A program made the translations under genes and the position numbers. The notes under the pieces were generated by a model. It saw only the letters and a program-made list of their open reading frames with translations, ran no database searches and was not told the DNA's origin. This document shows positions 49,418-58,454 of a stretch of DNA of 64,000 nt, one piece after another. Origin of the DNA: Mucilaginibacter celer. GTDB taxonomy: Bacteria > Bacteroidota > Bacteroidia > Sphingobacteriales > Sphingobacteriaceae. Each line of letters begins with the position of its first letter. The stretch's first letter is position 1. The DNA is taken from contig NZ_CP032869.1 in NCBI RefSeq assembly GCF_003576455.2, forward strand, positions 1,488,001 through 1,552,000. The letters are read 5' to 3'.

Positions 49418-50977
49418 TTACTTATCCAATCCGCCCCGCCTGGTAGCCTTTACCTGCGCCGGCCACTTAACCCCCTCGGTTTTGGTATTAACGGTTTTAG
49501 CCGGATCCTCGCTTGCCATATAAGCTAAAATAGCCGCTAAAATGGCGTTGTTTTTCAAGTCATCAAACACCACTTTATCATAGGTATCGCGGTTGGTGTG
49601 CCAGGTATATGATCCGTAACTCCAGTTGAGCGAACTCAGCGAAAAGCCCGGAGCACCTACAGCTACAAACGAAGCAAAGTCTGAGCCGCCGCCGCCCGGT
49701 TGGCCCGGGAATACGGTTTTGATCCTGTTTTTAATAGTATCTGGCACGGCATTAAGCCATCTTGTTAAATAATCTTTAGCCTCAACATAACCCTGCCCGC
49801 TCAGGTTAACCACGCGGCCGGTACCGTTATCCTGGTTAAACAGGGCCTGCAGGTTTGCAACAATTTCGGGATGATCTTCAACAAAAGCGCGCGAACCATT
49901 CAGGCCTTCTTCTTCGCTACCCCAGTGGCCAACTAAAATGGTACGTTTTGGATGAGGGTAGAATTTTTTCAATAAACGCATCGCCTCCATCATAGTCAAA
50001 GTACCTGTACCGTTATCGGTAGCGCCGGTACCGCCATCCCACGAGTCGAAGTGGGCGCTTAGCATTACGTATTCATTTGGTTTTTCGCTGCCTTTAATTT
50101 CGGCAATGGTATTAAATGTTGGTACAACACCCAGCTCTTTCGATTCGCAATGAATGCTGATCACCGGTTTATCGCCGCCTTCCACCAAACGGTAAAGCAT
50201 ACCGTAGTCCTCTAAAGCTATATCAACTGTAGGCACTTTTTTGGTATAGGCCGAAAAAATCTTATCAACCCCAAAACCCGCCGACCAGTTATTGGTTAAA
50301 ATGCCTACTGCGCCGGCATTTTCTAAAGCAACGGGCAAGGTGCGGGTAGTGAACCCTGTTTTGCTGATGCGTTTTTTCCAGGCATCAGTTTGGGCGGTAC
50401 GCTCGGCTTTCATTTTATCGAATGATTCTTTCAGCGCAAATTCCTGCCAGTTATAGTCGGGCCTGCCGGTGGGCTGGCACATCGAGATCATTACAAATTT
50501 ACCTTTTACATTAGGCAGCCATTGCTGAAAGGCTGCCGAATCGGCCAGATCAGGTATGATCACAATCTCCGCAGTGGTGGTTTTTTTACCCATGCCCGGG
50601 CTCCAGGCCAGTTGGGTGCCTTCAAGCGATTTTACCCTTGGCGATATCATGTCAATATGCGATACGCCGCGTTCCCATCCACGCCATTCGCCCCATTTTT
50701 CGTTTTTGGCTTCTATGTCCCAGCTTTTGTATTTGGCTACGGCCCAGTCATTAGCCTGTTTCATTTGCGGTGTACCAACCAAACGCGGCCCAATGCCATC
50801 AAAAAGTTCGTGCGCCAGCTTTTCCAATTGGGAGTTACTGGTTTCCTCGCGCATGATATTATTAATAACCGGGTTGCTTGATTGGGCCGAGGCCATGCTG
50901 CCGTAAAGCAGCATGCCTAAAACAAATGGCCTTGCCTTACCAATAAGGCTGCAGGTAGGAGAGTAAAATTGTTTCAT
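49418..50977 (-). CDS. Exported M28 family metallopeptidase
   Basis: The 519-residue protein has a signal peptide (MASAQ cut near residue 31). A protease-associated insert lies in the middle. The M28 catalytic domain (about 310-490) has zinc ligands in SAHFDSW (His), DNGTGT (Asp), EEEGLNGS (Glu/Glu), FNQDNGTG (Asp) and TWHTNRDTYD (His). It acts as an aminopeptidase or carboxypeptidase in the periplasm or outside. Transcribed alone, divergent from the small lipoprotein gene. Confidence 0.92.
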   Translation of the reverse strand: MKQFYSPTCSLIGKARPFVLGMLLYGSMASAQSSNPVINNIMREETSNSQLEKLAHELFDGIGPRLVGTPQMKQANDWAVAKYKSWDIEAKNEKWGEWRGWERGVSHIDMISPRVKSLEGTQLAWSPGMGKKTTTAEIVIIPDLADSAAFQQWLPNVKGKFVMISMCQPTGRPDYNWQEFALKESFDKMKAERTAQTDAWKKRISKTGFTTRTLPVALENAGAVGILTNNWSAGFGVDKIFSAYTKKVPTVDIALEDYGMLYRLVEGGDKPVISIHCESKELGVVPTFNTIAEIKGSEKPNEYVMLSAHFDSWDGGTGATDNGTGTLTMMEAMRLLKKFYPHPKRTILVGHWGSEEEGLNGSRAFVEDHPEIVANLQALFNQDNGTGRVVNLSGQGYVEAKDYLTRWLNAVPDTIKNRIKTVFPGQPGGGGSDFASFVAVGAPGFSLSSLNWSYGSYTWHTNRDTYDKVVFDDLKNNAILAAILAYMASEDPAKTVNTKTEGVKWPAQVKATRRGGLDK

Positions 50978-51107
50978 AAAGCCTAAATTATGAAAAAGCG
51001 GGCGAGGTAATACGTTTTATCCGGATTGATATTTATAAGTAACATAATTATTGCAATGTTTTTAATAAGTACTTACTTTGCTATCGTAAAATATTAAGCA
51101 CCTTGTC

Positions 51108-51566
51108 ATGAAAATTCATTTGTTGCCCATTGGTTTATTATTGCTGCTGATGAGCTGCAGGCAAACAGCAAAACCTATAAATACGAAACAGGCAGATACC
51201 GCCGCGATTATACAAAAAGCAGATACCACCCAAAATTTGAAAGAAGCCGGGCCTGTAATTATTGATGATGCTGATAGCCCTCCGGATAATGGCTGGACTG
51301 ATTCGTTATTGACAGCATATCTTAAAAGCTCGCACAACAAATTAATAACTATGGCCGTGGCCGATACGTCAATACACGAAGAATGGCTTTTTGATAGTGT
51401 ACGACCGATGGGCAAATCAAAATACTTTGTTTACAACGTTGGCCATGATTATAACAATGGCGATGGTGTTGTTTTTGCCTCGGATAGCTGGGTTTTTATT
51501 GATAGTGCAACCAGGAAACTTTATGAATCGCAGCCTGATGAAAGTTTAAAGGAGTGGAAACAGTAA
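51108..51566 (+). CDS. Small hypothetical lipoprotein
   Basis: The 152-residue protein has a lipoprotein signal (LLLLLMSC, mature Cys near 17) and a low-complexity linker (PINTKQADTAAIIQKADTT). A compact C-terminal domain has SHNKLITMAVADTSIHEEWLFD, KYFVYNVGHDY and SWVFIDSATRKLYE. No family recognised. The first residues of the mature part lack Asp at +2, so outer-membrane placement is likely. Confidence 0.75.
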   Translation: MKIHLLPIGLLLLLMSCRQTAKPINTKQADTAAIIQKADTTQNLKEAGPVIIDDADSPPDNGWTDSLLTAYLKSSHNKLITMAVADTSIHEEWLFDSVRPMGKSKYFVYNVGHDYNNGDGVVFASDSWVFIDSATRKLYESQPDESLKEWKQ

Positions 51567-51698
51567 GTTAAGTTGATGTAGCTGATTTGTTTGCTGGGTT
51601 TTAAAATTGTGTGTTTAAGTTAAATTGTTATTCTGGAATTAACATTAGGTTTACACGCCGCCGGTTCTTTTGCAAAAACTAACCTGTAACAAATTACC

Positions 51699-52985
51699 AT
51701 GAAAAAACAATTTCTCGGCGCTATCGCGGTTTCGGCCGTGATGCTTTCTTCCTGTCACGACGATCATAAAATACAACCATTCACCTATCCGGATATGGCC
51801 GAGGCTGCAAATCCGGCTATCCTTTTTACTACAACGGGTGGCGTAAATGTGTACAACGGGGGCTTTGGCTCGGCTGTTGCAGCCGATCCGAAAGAGAAAG
51901 ACGTGTTTTACCTGTTAACCGACCGCGGTTCGAACGTGGCCGGAGTACCGGCTAACTCCATCGTCATCGGCAAACCCGATTTTGATCCGCAGATAGGTAA
52001 ATTCAGATTAAAAGATAATAAACTTGTCCTCGAGCAAACTATCGAACTAAAAAATGCTGCCGGGCAACAGTTAAACGGTCTGCCAAACCCGGCCGGCATG
52101 GGTGCATCGGGCGAAATTGCTTATGACCTGGCCGGTAACCAGCTAACCCCGAGTGCAGATGGCATCGATTCGGAAGGTTTGGCGCTTGACGGCAAGGGCG
52201 GTTTTTGGGTGAGCGATGAGTACGGTCCGCATATAGTTCACTTTGATGCCACAGGTAAAACCATCGAGCGTATCAATCCTTTTGGTACTGGCACCGGCGG
52301 CCGTAAAATTCCCGCTGTATTTGCAACCCGCCGCGCTAACCGTGGTATGGAAGGTTTGGCTATTACGCCGGATGGCAAAACATTGGTAGGCATGATGCAA
52401 TCGCCGATGTATAACCCTTCAAAATCAGCCGTAAGCAATTCAACCGTGTTGCGCATCCTTACTTTTGATATCGCAACCGGTAATACCAAACAGTATGTTT
52501 ATTTAATGAACGATAAATCGTTAACAGGTGTTAGTGATATCACCGCTGTAACCGCCACCACATTTTTAACGGTTGAGCGTGATGGTAACTTCGCAGGTTC
52601 AGCAACCAGTCCGGCAATGTTTAAAAAAGTATTTAAAATTGATATCAGCAATGCTACCGATATCTCAGACCCGGATAATGGTGCCAACGGTAAAAAATAC
52701 GGCGGCAAAACTGTTGAAGAATTAAATGATATTACCGGCCTGCAGTCGGCAGGTATTGTGCCTGTTACAAAAACACAGGTGCTTGATCTGTTAACCGATA
52801 TTAAACCTGTTTATCCGCATGATAAAGCCGAAGGTTTAACCCTGTTGCCGGGTAATATCCTGGCCATCTCAAACGATGATGATTTTGGCGTGGTTGACAA
52901 TGGTGCGAATGGTTTCGCGACAAAAATATTACCTGCCACCAACTCGGTTGATCGCAACCGGATCTATTTTGTCAGGCTAAAATAG
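51699..52985 (+). CDS. Esterase-like activity of phytase family lipoprotein (PF13449)
   Basis: The 428-residue protein has a lipoprotein signal (SAVMLSSC) and a beta-propeller-like fold. Family pieces: DRGSNV, GIDSEGLALDGKGGFWVSDEYGPHIVHFDATGK, NRGMEGLAITPDGKTLVGMMQSP, FLTVERDGNF and AEGLTLLPGNILAISNDDDFG. Related proteins are annotated as esterase-like activity of phytase; the true substrate is unknown. Followed by its own terminator. Confidence 0.88.
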   Translation: MKKQFLGAIAVSAVMLSSCHDDHKIQPFTYPDMAEAANPAILFTTTGGVNVYNGGFGSAVAADPKEKDVFYLLTDRGSNVAGVPANSIVIGKPDFDPQIGKFRLKDNKLVLEQTIELKNAAGQQLNGLPNPAGMGASGEIAYDLAGNQLTPSADGIDSEGLALDGKGGFWVSDEYGPHIVHFDATGKTIERINPFGTGTGGRKIPAVFATRRANRGMEGLAITPDGKTLVGMMQSPMYNPSKSAVSNSTVLRILTFDIATGNTKQYVYLMNDKSLTGVSDITAVTATTFLTVERDGNFAGSATSPAMFKKVFKIDISNATDISDPDNGANGKKYGGKTVEELNDITGLQSAGIVPVTKTQVLDLLTDIKPVYPHDKAEGLTLLPGNILAISNDDDFGVVDNGANGFATKILPATNSVDRNRIYFVRLK

Positions 52986-53009
52986 TACTAACGCCCAATT
53001 TCTGATAAG

Positions 53010-53049
53010 CAAGCAAAGCTCCTTGTATACCAGGGGGCTTTGCTTGTTT
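53010..53049 (+). terminator. Terminator after the phytase-like gene
   Basis: A 10-bp stem (CAAGCAAAGC 53010-53019 with GCTTTGCTTG 53037-53046) has a 17-base loop that adds TCC/GGG pairing, and T's follow. Confidence 0.8.
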
Positions 53050-53398
53050 ACAGGCATATACTTTAAAAAATTTTCTTTTTAATAATATGTTCGTTTTATT
53101 GTTAAAGTAACATTTATTGTGTAGTTAAAATTTAACATTAGCCTGTATTATTTTATCGGAACAGTAGTTTTTTATTGACTTTATTGTGTGTTTTTTATTT
53201 TTAAATAATTGATTTACAAATATTTAAAAAATAGAATTTACTTTTTTTAATGTTGTTAAATTCGTACAAAAAGTAACTCATATTGTATTACAATCGATTG
53301 TTAACCCCGGTTAGTTTTACCTGTGCCAAAGTCACCGTACTATAAAGTGTTAAAAAGTGACTTTAGTGAAAACCAATTAACAATTTAAAGTAAAACGT
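53050..53398 (+). promoter_or_regulatory. Control region of the second susC: CAATCGATTG palindrome and leader hairpin
   Basis: These 349 A+T-rich bases have no gene. CAATCGATTG (53291-53300), extended by A/T on each side, is a palindromic operator candidate. A hairpin AAAGTCAC 53328-53335 / GTGACTTT 53357-53364 lies between it and the ATG at 53399. The same decamer occurs at 62086-62095 before the DUF1080 gene. Confidence 0.5.
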
Positions 53399-56300
53399 AT
53401 GAGAGGAAAACTACGCATCAAAAAAGTGGTGGCTTTGATCTGTACCGGCTTATCATTTATGCTGATAAGTTTGGCGGCCCAGGCCCAAACTAAGCTGGTA
53501 ACCGGCAAGGTTACCAGTGCAGACAATGGCCTGCCCTTGCCCGGTGTTACCATCAGGGTAAAAGGCAGTACACAGGCCGCCGGTTCAAAAACCGACGGTA
53601 CTTATTCAATAACCGTTGGCAATAACGAAACCCTTATTTTCAGCTTTGTAGGCTATAACAGCCAGGAAGTACCGGTGAGCGGCCGTTCAACCATCAATGT
53701 ATCTTTAGCACCCGATAACAAGGCGTTAACCGAAGTTGTGGTTGTAGGTTACGGCACTGCCAAACGTAAAGATTTAACAGGCGCCGTGAGTTCGGTAACT
53801 GCCGAGCAGATTGCCAAGGTGCCGGTTACCAGTGTAGACCAGGCTTTGCAAGGCCGCGCATCGGGTGTGCAGGTTACCAATAATGATGGTGCGCCGGGCG
53901 CAAGTGTAAGCGTACTGATCAGGGGTGTTGGTAGTTTGGCATCCAACGGTAACGAACCGCTGTATGTGGTTGACGGTTATCCCATTACCGGCGGCCTTAA
54001 CAATATCAACCCGAGCGATATTGCCAGCATCGATGTTTTGAAAGATGCTTCGGCCACGGCCATTTATGGTGTAAGGGCTGCTAACGGCGTTGTAATCATC
54101 ACCACAAAAAAAGGACGTAAAGACGGCGGCGTGCAGATATCGATAGATGCATACGGCTCGCTGCAATCAAAGCCTAAAAAATATCACGTACTTAACGCAC
54201 AGCAATGGGCTACGTTGGCCAATGAAGATCACGCGTCGGAAGGTAATTTTACCGAATTACCTGAGTGGGCAAATCCATCGGCGCTTACCAATGTTGATTG
54301 GCAGGATGCTGTTTACCGCACCGGCTCAAAACAAAATTATAACCTGGCTATCCGCGGTGGTAATGAAAAAATTCAGTCGGCTTTTTCGGTTGGTTATTAC
54401 GATCAAAAGGGCATTGTATTAGGCTCGTACTTTAAAAGGCTAAACCTGGGTATGAATATTGATTATAGCGTAGCTAAATGGTTAAAATCATCAAGCAGCG
54501 CCAAATACTCAAGGCAGGATCAAAACAATCCTTTTGGTTCGGGTTCGTTACAGCAGTTAACCCAGCTAATCCCAACATTAGATGGCGGCAACAAATTAAC
54601 CAACCAGATAAAGGATAACAAAGGGAACTACGGTTTTTATAACCCGGTGAACATCTACACCAAAAGCTGGGGTAATCCATTGTACACTATCGAACAAAAC
54701 GATTACAAAAACCTGAATAACTACTTTTTGGCCAACAGCTCGCTCGAAGCAACGATTATCCCCGGGTTAAAAATTAAAACCAATGCGGGTGTAAACGTAA
54801 GTGATTATTCGGGTCACTATTTTCAGCCCGAGGATTTGCGCTGGCAGGAGCAATATGGCCTGAGCGGTGCTAACCAAAACTCGGTTTACTCGCAAAGCGC
54901 CAATAATACCTTCGAGTGGCTTTGGGAAAACACCATCTCGTACGATAAAACTTTTGGTAAGCATACCATCAATTTTGTAGGCGGTGTTTCGGCCCAGTCA
55001 AACACTTATCGTTACATGACCGGTACCGGCGATAAACTGATCAATAATGCGCTGCGCGATCTGGCCCAGGTTAATGATCTGGTAGTTACCGGCAGTGAAT
55101 ACACCACAACATTTGCCTCGCAGTTTGGCAGGTTAAGTTACAAATACGCCGACAAGTATATTGTAACCGGTACCGTTAGGCGCGACGGTTCATCAAAATT
55201 TGCACAGGGACACCAGTATGGCGTATTCCCTTCGGGTTCGGTAGCCTGGAAAATTAAAGAAGAATCTTTCCTGAAAGATGTCAACTGGATCTCTGATTTG
55301 AAGGTAAGAGGCGGTTATGGTGAGGTTGGTAACCAGGGTTCTATCCCGCTGTTCCAATACGATGCCTTGTACTCATCGGGTGGTGCTGCTACTACCGGTA
55401 CAAACGTGGGTTATCCCTTTGGCAAAAACGGGGCAGATGGTGCAATTTATCAACCAGGTCTGGCACCAACACAGCCGGCGAATAATAATTTACGCTGGGA
55501 AACTGATTACCAAACAGACATAGGTTTAGACGCTGCCTTCCTGAACGGCGACCTTACCTTTACCTTTGATTATTACAACAGGCGCTCGAAAGACTTTTTA
55601 TTGAACCTGCCTGTATCATCACAAACCGGTTTCAGCCAAAACCTGGCGCAAAACGTTGGCGAAATCAATAACAAAGGTTTGGAGTTTGCTGTAAACTACA
55701 ACCACAGCTCAAAGGAGTTCAGGTATGGCATCGGTTTAACATTTTCAACCGTTAAAAATAAGCTGGTGAGCATCAATAAAAGCTTAACATTTATTGATAA
55801 CCTAACTACGGTAACAGGCTTAAACGCCAACGGTTGGGGCCAGTTCAGCGAAACCAATATCGGCCAGCCGGTGGGCGAGTTTTTCGGATACAAATCATTA
55901 GGTATTTTCCAGTCGCAGGCGCAAATCAATGCGTTAAATGCGGCTGCAGCTGCTAAATTTCCGAGCAACCCATATTATTGGAAAAGCGTAACCCAGCCGG
56001 GCGACCGCTATTATGCTGATACTAACGGCGATGGCCAGGTAACCCCATCAGACAGGACAAGCCTTGGCAGCCCGATCCCGAAATTTTACGGTGGTTTAAA
56101 CCTCGATTTTTCGTACAAGGCTTTTGATATTAACGCCTATTTCTATGGTTCGTACGGTAACAAAATCCTAAACTATCAGCAACGCAACCTCGAAAGCTTC
56201 CAGGCACCTGGTTTTGTTGGTGTGGAAAACGTTGGTTATGACTACTATGTTAACCACTGGACATCAAGCAACCCATCAAACCGTTACGCCAGGCTTACTT

Positions 56301-56599
56301 ATAATGATGATACCAGCGCCAATAACGTACCATCAAGTGTATATGTTGAAAACGGAAGCTACCTGCGTTTAAGAAACTTAACCTTCGGTTACTCTTTACC
56401 ATCAGATCTGGCTAAACGGTTAACGCTGTCAAAAGTGAGGATCTATTTCTCAACCCAAAACCTGTTCACTATTACCGGTTACAAAGGTCTTGATCCTGAA
56501 ATTGGTGTATCCAGTGGTAATGCTACGGCTTCGGGTATTGATGCAGGCAACTATCCTACATCTAAATTTTACACCCTTGGTTTAAATGTGACTTTTTAA
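53399..56599 (+). CDS. SusC/RagA TonB-linked outer-membrane transporter (no STN domain)
   Basis: The 1066-residue outer-membrane importer has a signal peptide (cut near AAQAQ, about residue 30). It then goes directly to a carboxypeptidase-regulatory-like domain (about 32-115; VTGKVTSADNGLPLPGVTIRVKG), the EVVVVGYGTA segment, a plug domain (to about 240; QALQGRASGV, VLIRGVGS, LYVVDGYPI, VLKDASATAIYGVRAANGVVIITTKKG) and a barrel ending in FYTLGLNVTF. It lacks the STN domain and there is no FecI/FecR pair, so control must differ from the first locus. The susD gene follows 26 bases later. Confidence 0.97.
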   Translation: MRGKLRIKKVVALICTGLSFMLISLAAQAQTKLVTGKVTSADNGLPLPGVTIRVKGSTQAAGSKTDGTYSITVGNNETLIFSFVGYNSQEVPVSGRSTINVSLAPDNKALTEVVVVGYGTAKRKDLTGAVSSVTAEQIAKVPVTSVDQALQGRASGVQVTNNDGAPGASVSVLIRGVGSLASNGNEPLYVVDGYPITGGLNNINPSDIASIDVLKDASATAIYGVRAANGVVIITTKKGRKDGGVQISIDAYGSLQSKPKKYHVLNAQQWATLANEDHASEGNFTELPEWANPSALTNVDWQDAVYRTGSKQNYNLAIRGGNEKIQSAFSVGYYDQKGIVLGSYFKRLNLGMNIDYSVAKWLKSSSSAKYSRQDQNNPFGSGSLQQLTQLIPTLDGGNKLTNQIKDNKGNYGFYNPVNIYTKSWGNPLYTIEQNDYKNLNNYFLANSSLEATIIPGLKIKTNAGVNVSDYSGHYFQPEDLRWQEQYGLSGANQNSVYSQSANNTFEWLWENTISYDKTFGKHTINFVGGVSAQSNTYRYMTGTGDKLINNALRDLAQVNDLVVTGSEYTTTFASQFGRLSYKYADKYIVTGTVRRDGSSKFAQGHQYGVFPSGSVAWKIKEESFLKDVNWISDLKVRGGYGEVGNQGSIPLFQYDALYSSGGAATTGTNVGYPFGKNGADGAIYQPGLAPTQPANNNLRWETDYQTDIGLDAAFLNGDLTFTFDYYNRRSKDFLLNLPVSSQTGFSQNLAQNVGEINNKGLEFAVNYNHSSKEFRYGIGLTFSTVKNKLVSINKSLTFIDNLTTVTGLNANGWGQFSETNIGQPVGEFFGYKSLGIFQSQAQINALNAAAAAKFPSNPYYWKSVTQPGDRYYADTNGDGQVTPSDRTSLGSPIPKFYGGLNLDFSYKAFDINAYFYGSYGNKILNYQQRNLESFQAPGFVGVENVGYDYYVNHWTSSNPSNRYARLTYNDDTSANNVPSSVYVENGSYLRLRNLTFGYSLPSDLAKRLTLSKVRIYFSTQNLFTITGYKGLDPEIGVSSGNATASGIDAGNYPTSKFYTLGLNVTF

Positions 56600-56625
56600 T
56601 CAGGCAGAGATAAAACAGTAAAGAA

Positions 56626-58365
56626 ATGAAAATCAATAAAAAATATATCACGTTAATGGCCCTTGGTGCTACCCTGTTGGTACCCCTGAGCTGTAAGAAA
56701 AACTTTCTGGACCAAACCAATTATACCCAGCTTAATAAGGATGCTTACTTTAAAAAGGCATCGGACGGTATAGCGCTGGTTAACTCCATTTATGATACCT
56801 ATCAGAATGCCGATCTGTTAAAAAAATCGATCTGGTATTATGCCAACTTTCAAACGCACGATTTTTTTAACTGGGGTAACGACCGTTTTTACAACTATTT
56901 CGCCATCCCTACCGATTTCGGGCCAATCCGTACTTTTTGGCAAAGGGCTTATGTAGGTATAGCAAGGGCAAACTCGGCCATTGAGATCATCCCCGAAATG
57001 AAGGCTAAAGGTATTTTGGATGCAGCCCTGGGCGATCGCCTACTTGGCGAAGCCTACTTTTTACGCGGCATGACCTATTATTACCTTGCCGGAAGCTTTG
57101 GCGGCGTGCCGCTCGAATTAAAAACAACTACCGATGGTTTAACCCCACGCAGTTCGCAGGATGATGTGTTTAAACAGGTTGTTGCCGATACCAAACAGGC
57201 TGCCACCCTGCTGCCATGGCGCGAAGATTTGCCTGCTTCTGAACTGGGCAGGGCTACCAAAGGCGCAGCCTTAGCTTACCAGGGCGCTGCCCAGATGTGG
57301 CTTAAAGATTATGCAGGTGCGCTGGCCAACTTTAACCAGATGGATAGCCACTATGCCTTGTTACCAAACTTTATTGATGTTAACGAGTACGATCATCAAA
57401 ATAGTGTTGAATCGGTATTTGAGGTGCAGTTTGAAGTGGCCGGTACCCAAAGCTGGGGCGCGGGTAACGAGGTAGCCTGGATTTCAGATTTTGGATGGCC
57501 CGAAGAGGTATCGAACTTTGGTTATGATTATGCTAATCCCGGCTTGTATTATTCATTCCAGGCGGGTGATAAACGTAAACAGGCAACCGTTATAGGTCCC
57601 GGCGATCAGAATATCAGCCCCGGCATTATCGGTCGCGGTGGTATTAAAGTATATCCGTTGGTGGTTGGCGGTTTCGCCAATTCCGATCCTAAAATTAAAG
57701 CAAAATACACCGGTGATGATGGTAAAATTATCAATACCTGCGGTACGCATGCCAACCCATGGTACGGGTCGGACGGCGACGGCTTGCGCACCGGTTTCTA
57801 TTGCGCAAAAATGTGGCGCGATCCTAACCTTGATGCAAACTCGGGTAACTCAACAATTTTCGGTGCCCAAAACCAGATTTTGTTAAGGTATGCCGAAGTA
57901 TTATTGGATAAAGCCGAATGCCAGATCCGCACCGGCGATCAGGCTGGAGGCCTGGCTACTATTAAGCGTGTGCGTGACCGTGCATGGGGCGGCACAGCGC
58001 CTGCTGTAATGCAGGATGGTGCTAACTATGATGGTTCGCCCTCAACGCCAATAACTGATCCGTTGCAAATGGTTTACAGCGAATATCGCCATGAACTTTC
58101 GGGCGAATATTCGGTGTTTTACAATTTGCGCAGGGCCGGGGTAGCGGCCGAGTTTATTAAAAAAGCTTACGGTACGGTTGATAATAATACCAATATGATT
58201 GTTAACCCAAACACGGCCGATGCTAAGCTCGATCCGGATAATGGTTTGAAAATGCATGGCTTGTATAACACATCGTTACCTGCCGGCAGAGATCTATATC
58301 CTATTCCGCAGGTGGAACGCGGGTTGAATCCAAACCTCACGCAAAACCCTGCCTACGGTAAATAA
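56626..58365 (+). CDS. SusD/RagB family outer-membrane lipoprotein
   Basis: The 579-residue SusD partner of the upstream transporter has a lipoprotein signal (VPLSC, mature Cys near 23). Family segments: FLDQTNYTQL, ALVNSIYDTYQNA, LGEAYFLRGMTYYYLAGSFGGVPLEL, SEYRHELSGEYSVFYNLRRAG and the terminal LYPIPQVERGLNPNLTQNPAYG. It is about 70 residues longer than the SusD of the first locus, mainly through an insert near 300-400. A terminator follows, so the next gene may be read at a lower level. Confidence 0.95.
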   Translation: MKINKKYITLMALGATLLVPLSCKKNFLDQTNYTQLNKDAYFKKASDGIALVNSIYDTYQNADLLKKSIWYYANFQTHDFFNWGNDRFYNYFAIPTDFGPIRTFWQRAYVGIARANSAIEIIPEMKAKGILDAALGDRLLGEAYFLRGMTYYYLAGSFGGVPLELKTTTDGLTPRSSQDDVFKQVVADTKQAATLLPWREDLPASELGRATKGAALAYQGAAQMWLKDYAGALANFNQMDSHYALLPNFIDVNEYDHQNSVESVFEVQFEVAGTQSWGAGNEVAWISDFGWPEEVSNFGYDYANPGLYYSFQAGDKRKQATVIGPGDQNISPGIIGRGGIKVYPLVVGGFANSDPKIKAKYTGDDGKIINTCGTHANPWYGSDGDGLRTGFYCAKMWRDPNLDANSGNSTIFGAQNQILLRYAEVLLDKAECQIRTGDQAGGLATIKRVRDRAWGGTAPAVMQDGANYDGSPSTPITDPLQMVYSEYRHELSGEYSVFYNLRRAGVAAEFIKKAYGTVDNNTNMIVNPNTADAKLDPDNGLKMHGLYNTSLPAGRDLYPIPQVERGLNPNLTQNPAYGK

Positions 58366-58381
58366 TATATCTAAATCTATC

Positions 58382-58416
58382 AAAAAAGGCTTTCTCTTTA
58401 ACGAGAAGCCTTTTTT
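58382..58416 (+). terminator. Rho-independent terminator after the second susD
   Basis: AAAAAAGGCTT and CTC at 58382-58396 pair with GAGAAGCCTTTTTT at 58403-58416 (one bulged T), ending in a T-run. Confidence 0.85.
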
Positions 58417-58454
58417 GTGTTAATGATTATCTTTAAAAAATAAACCGCCCTAAA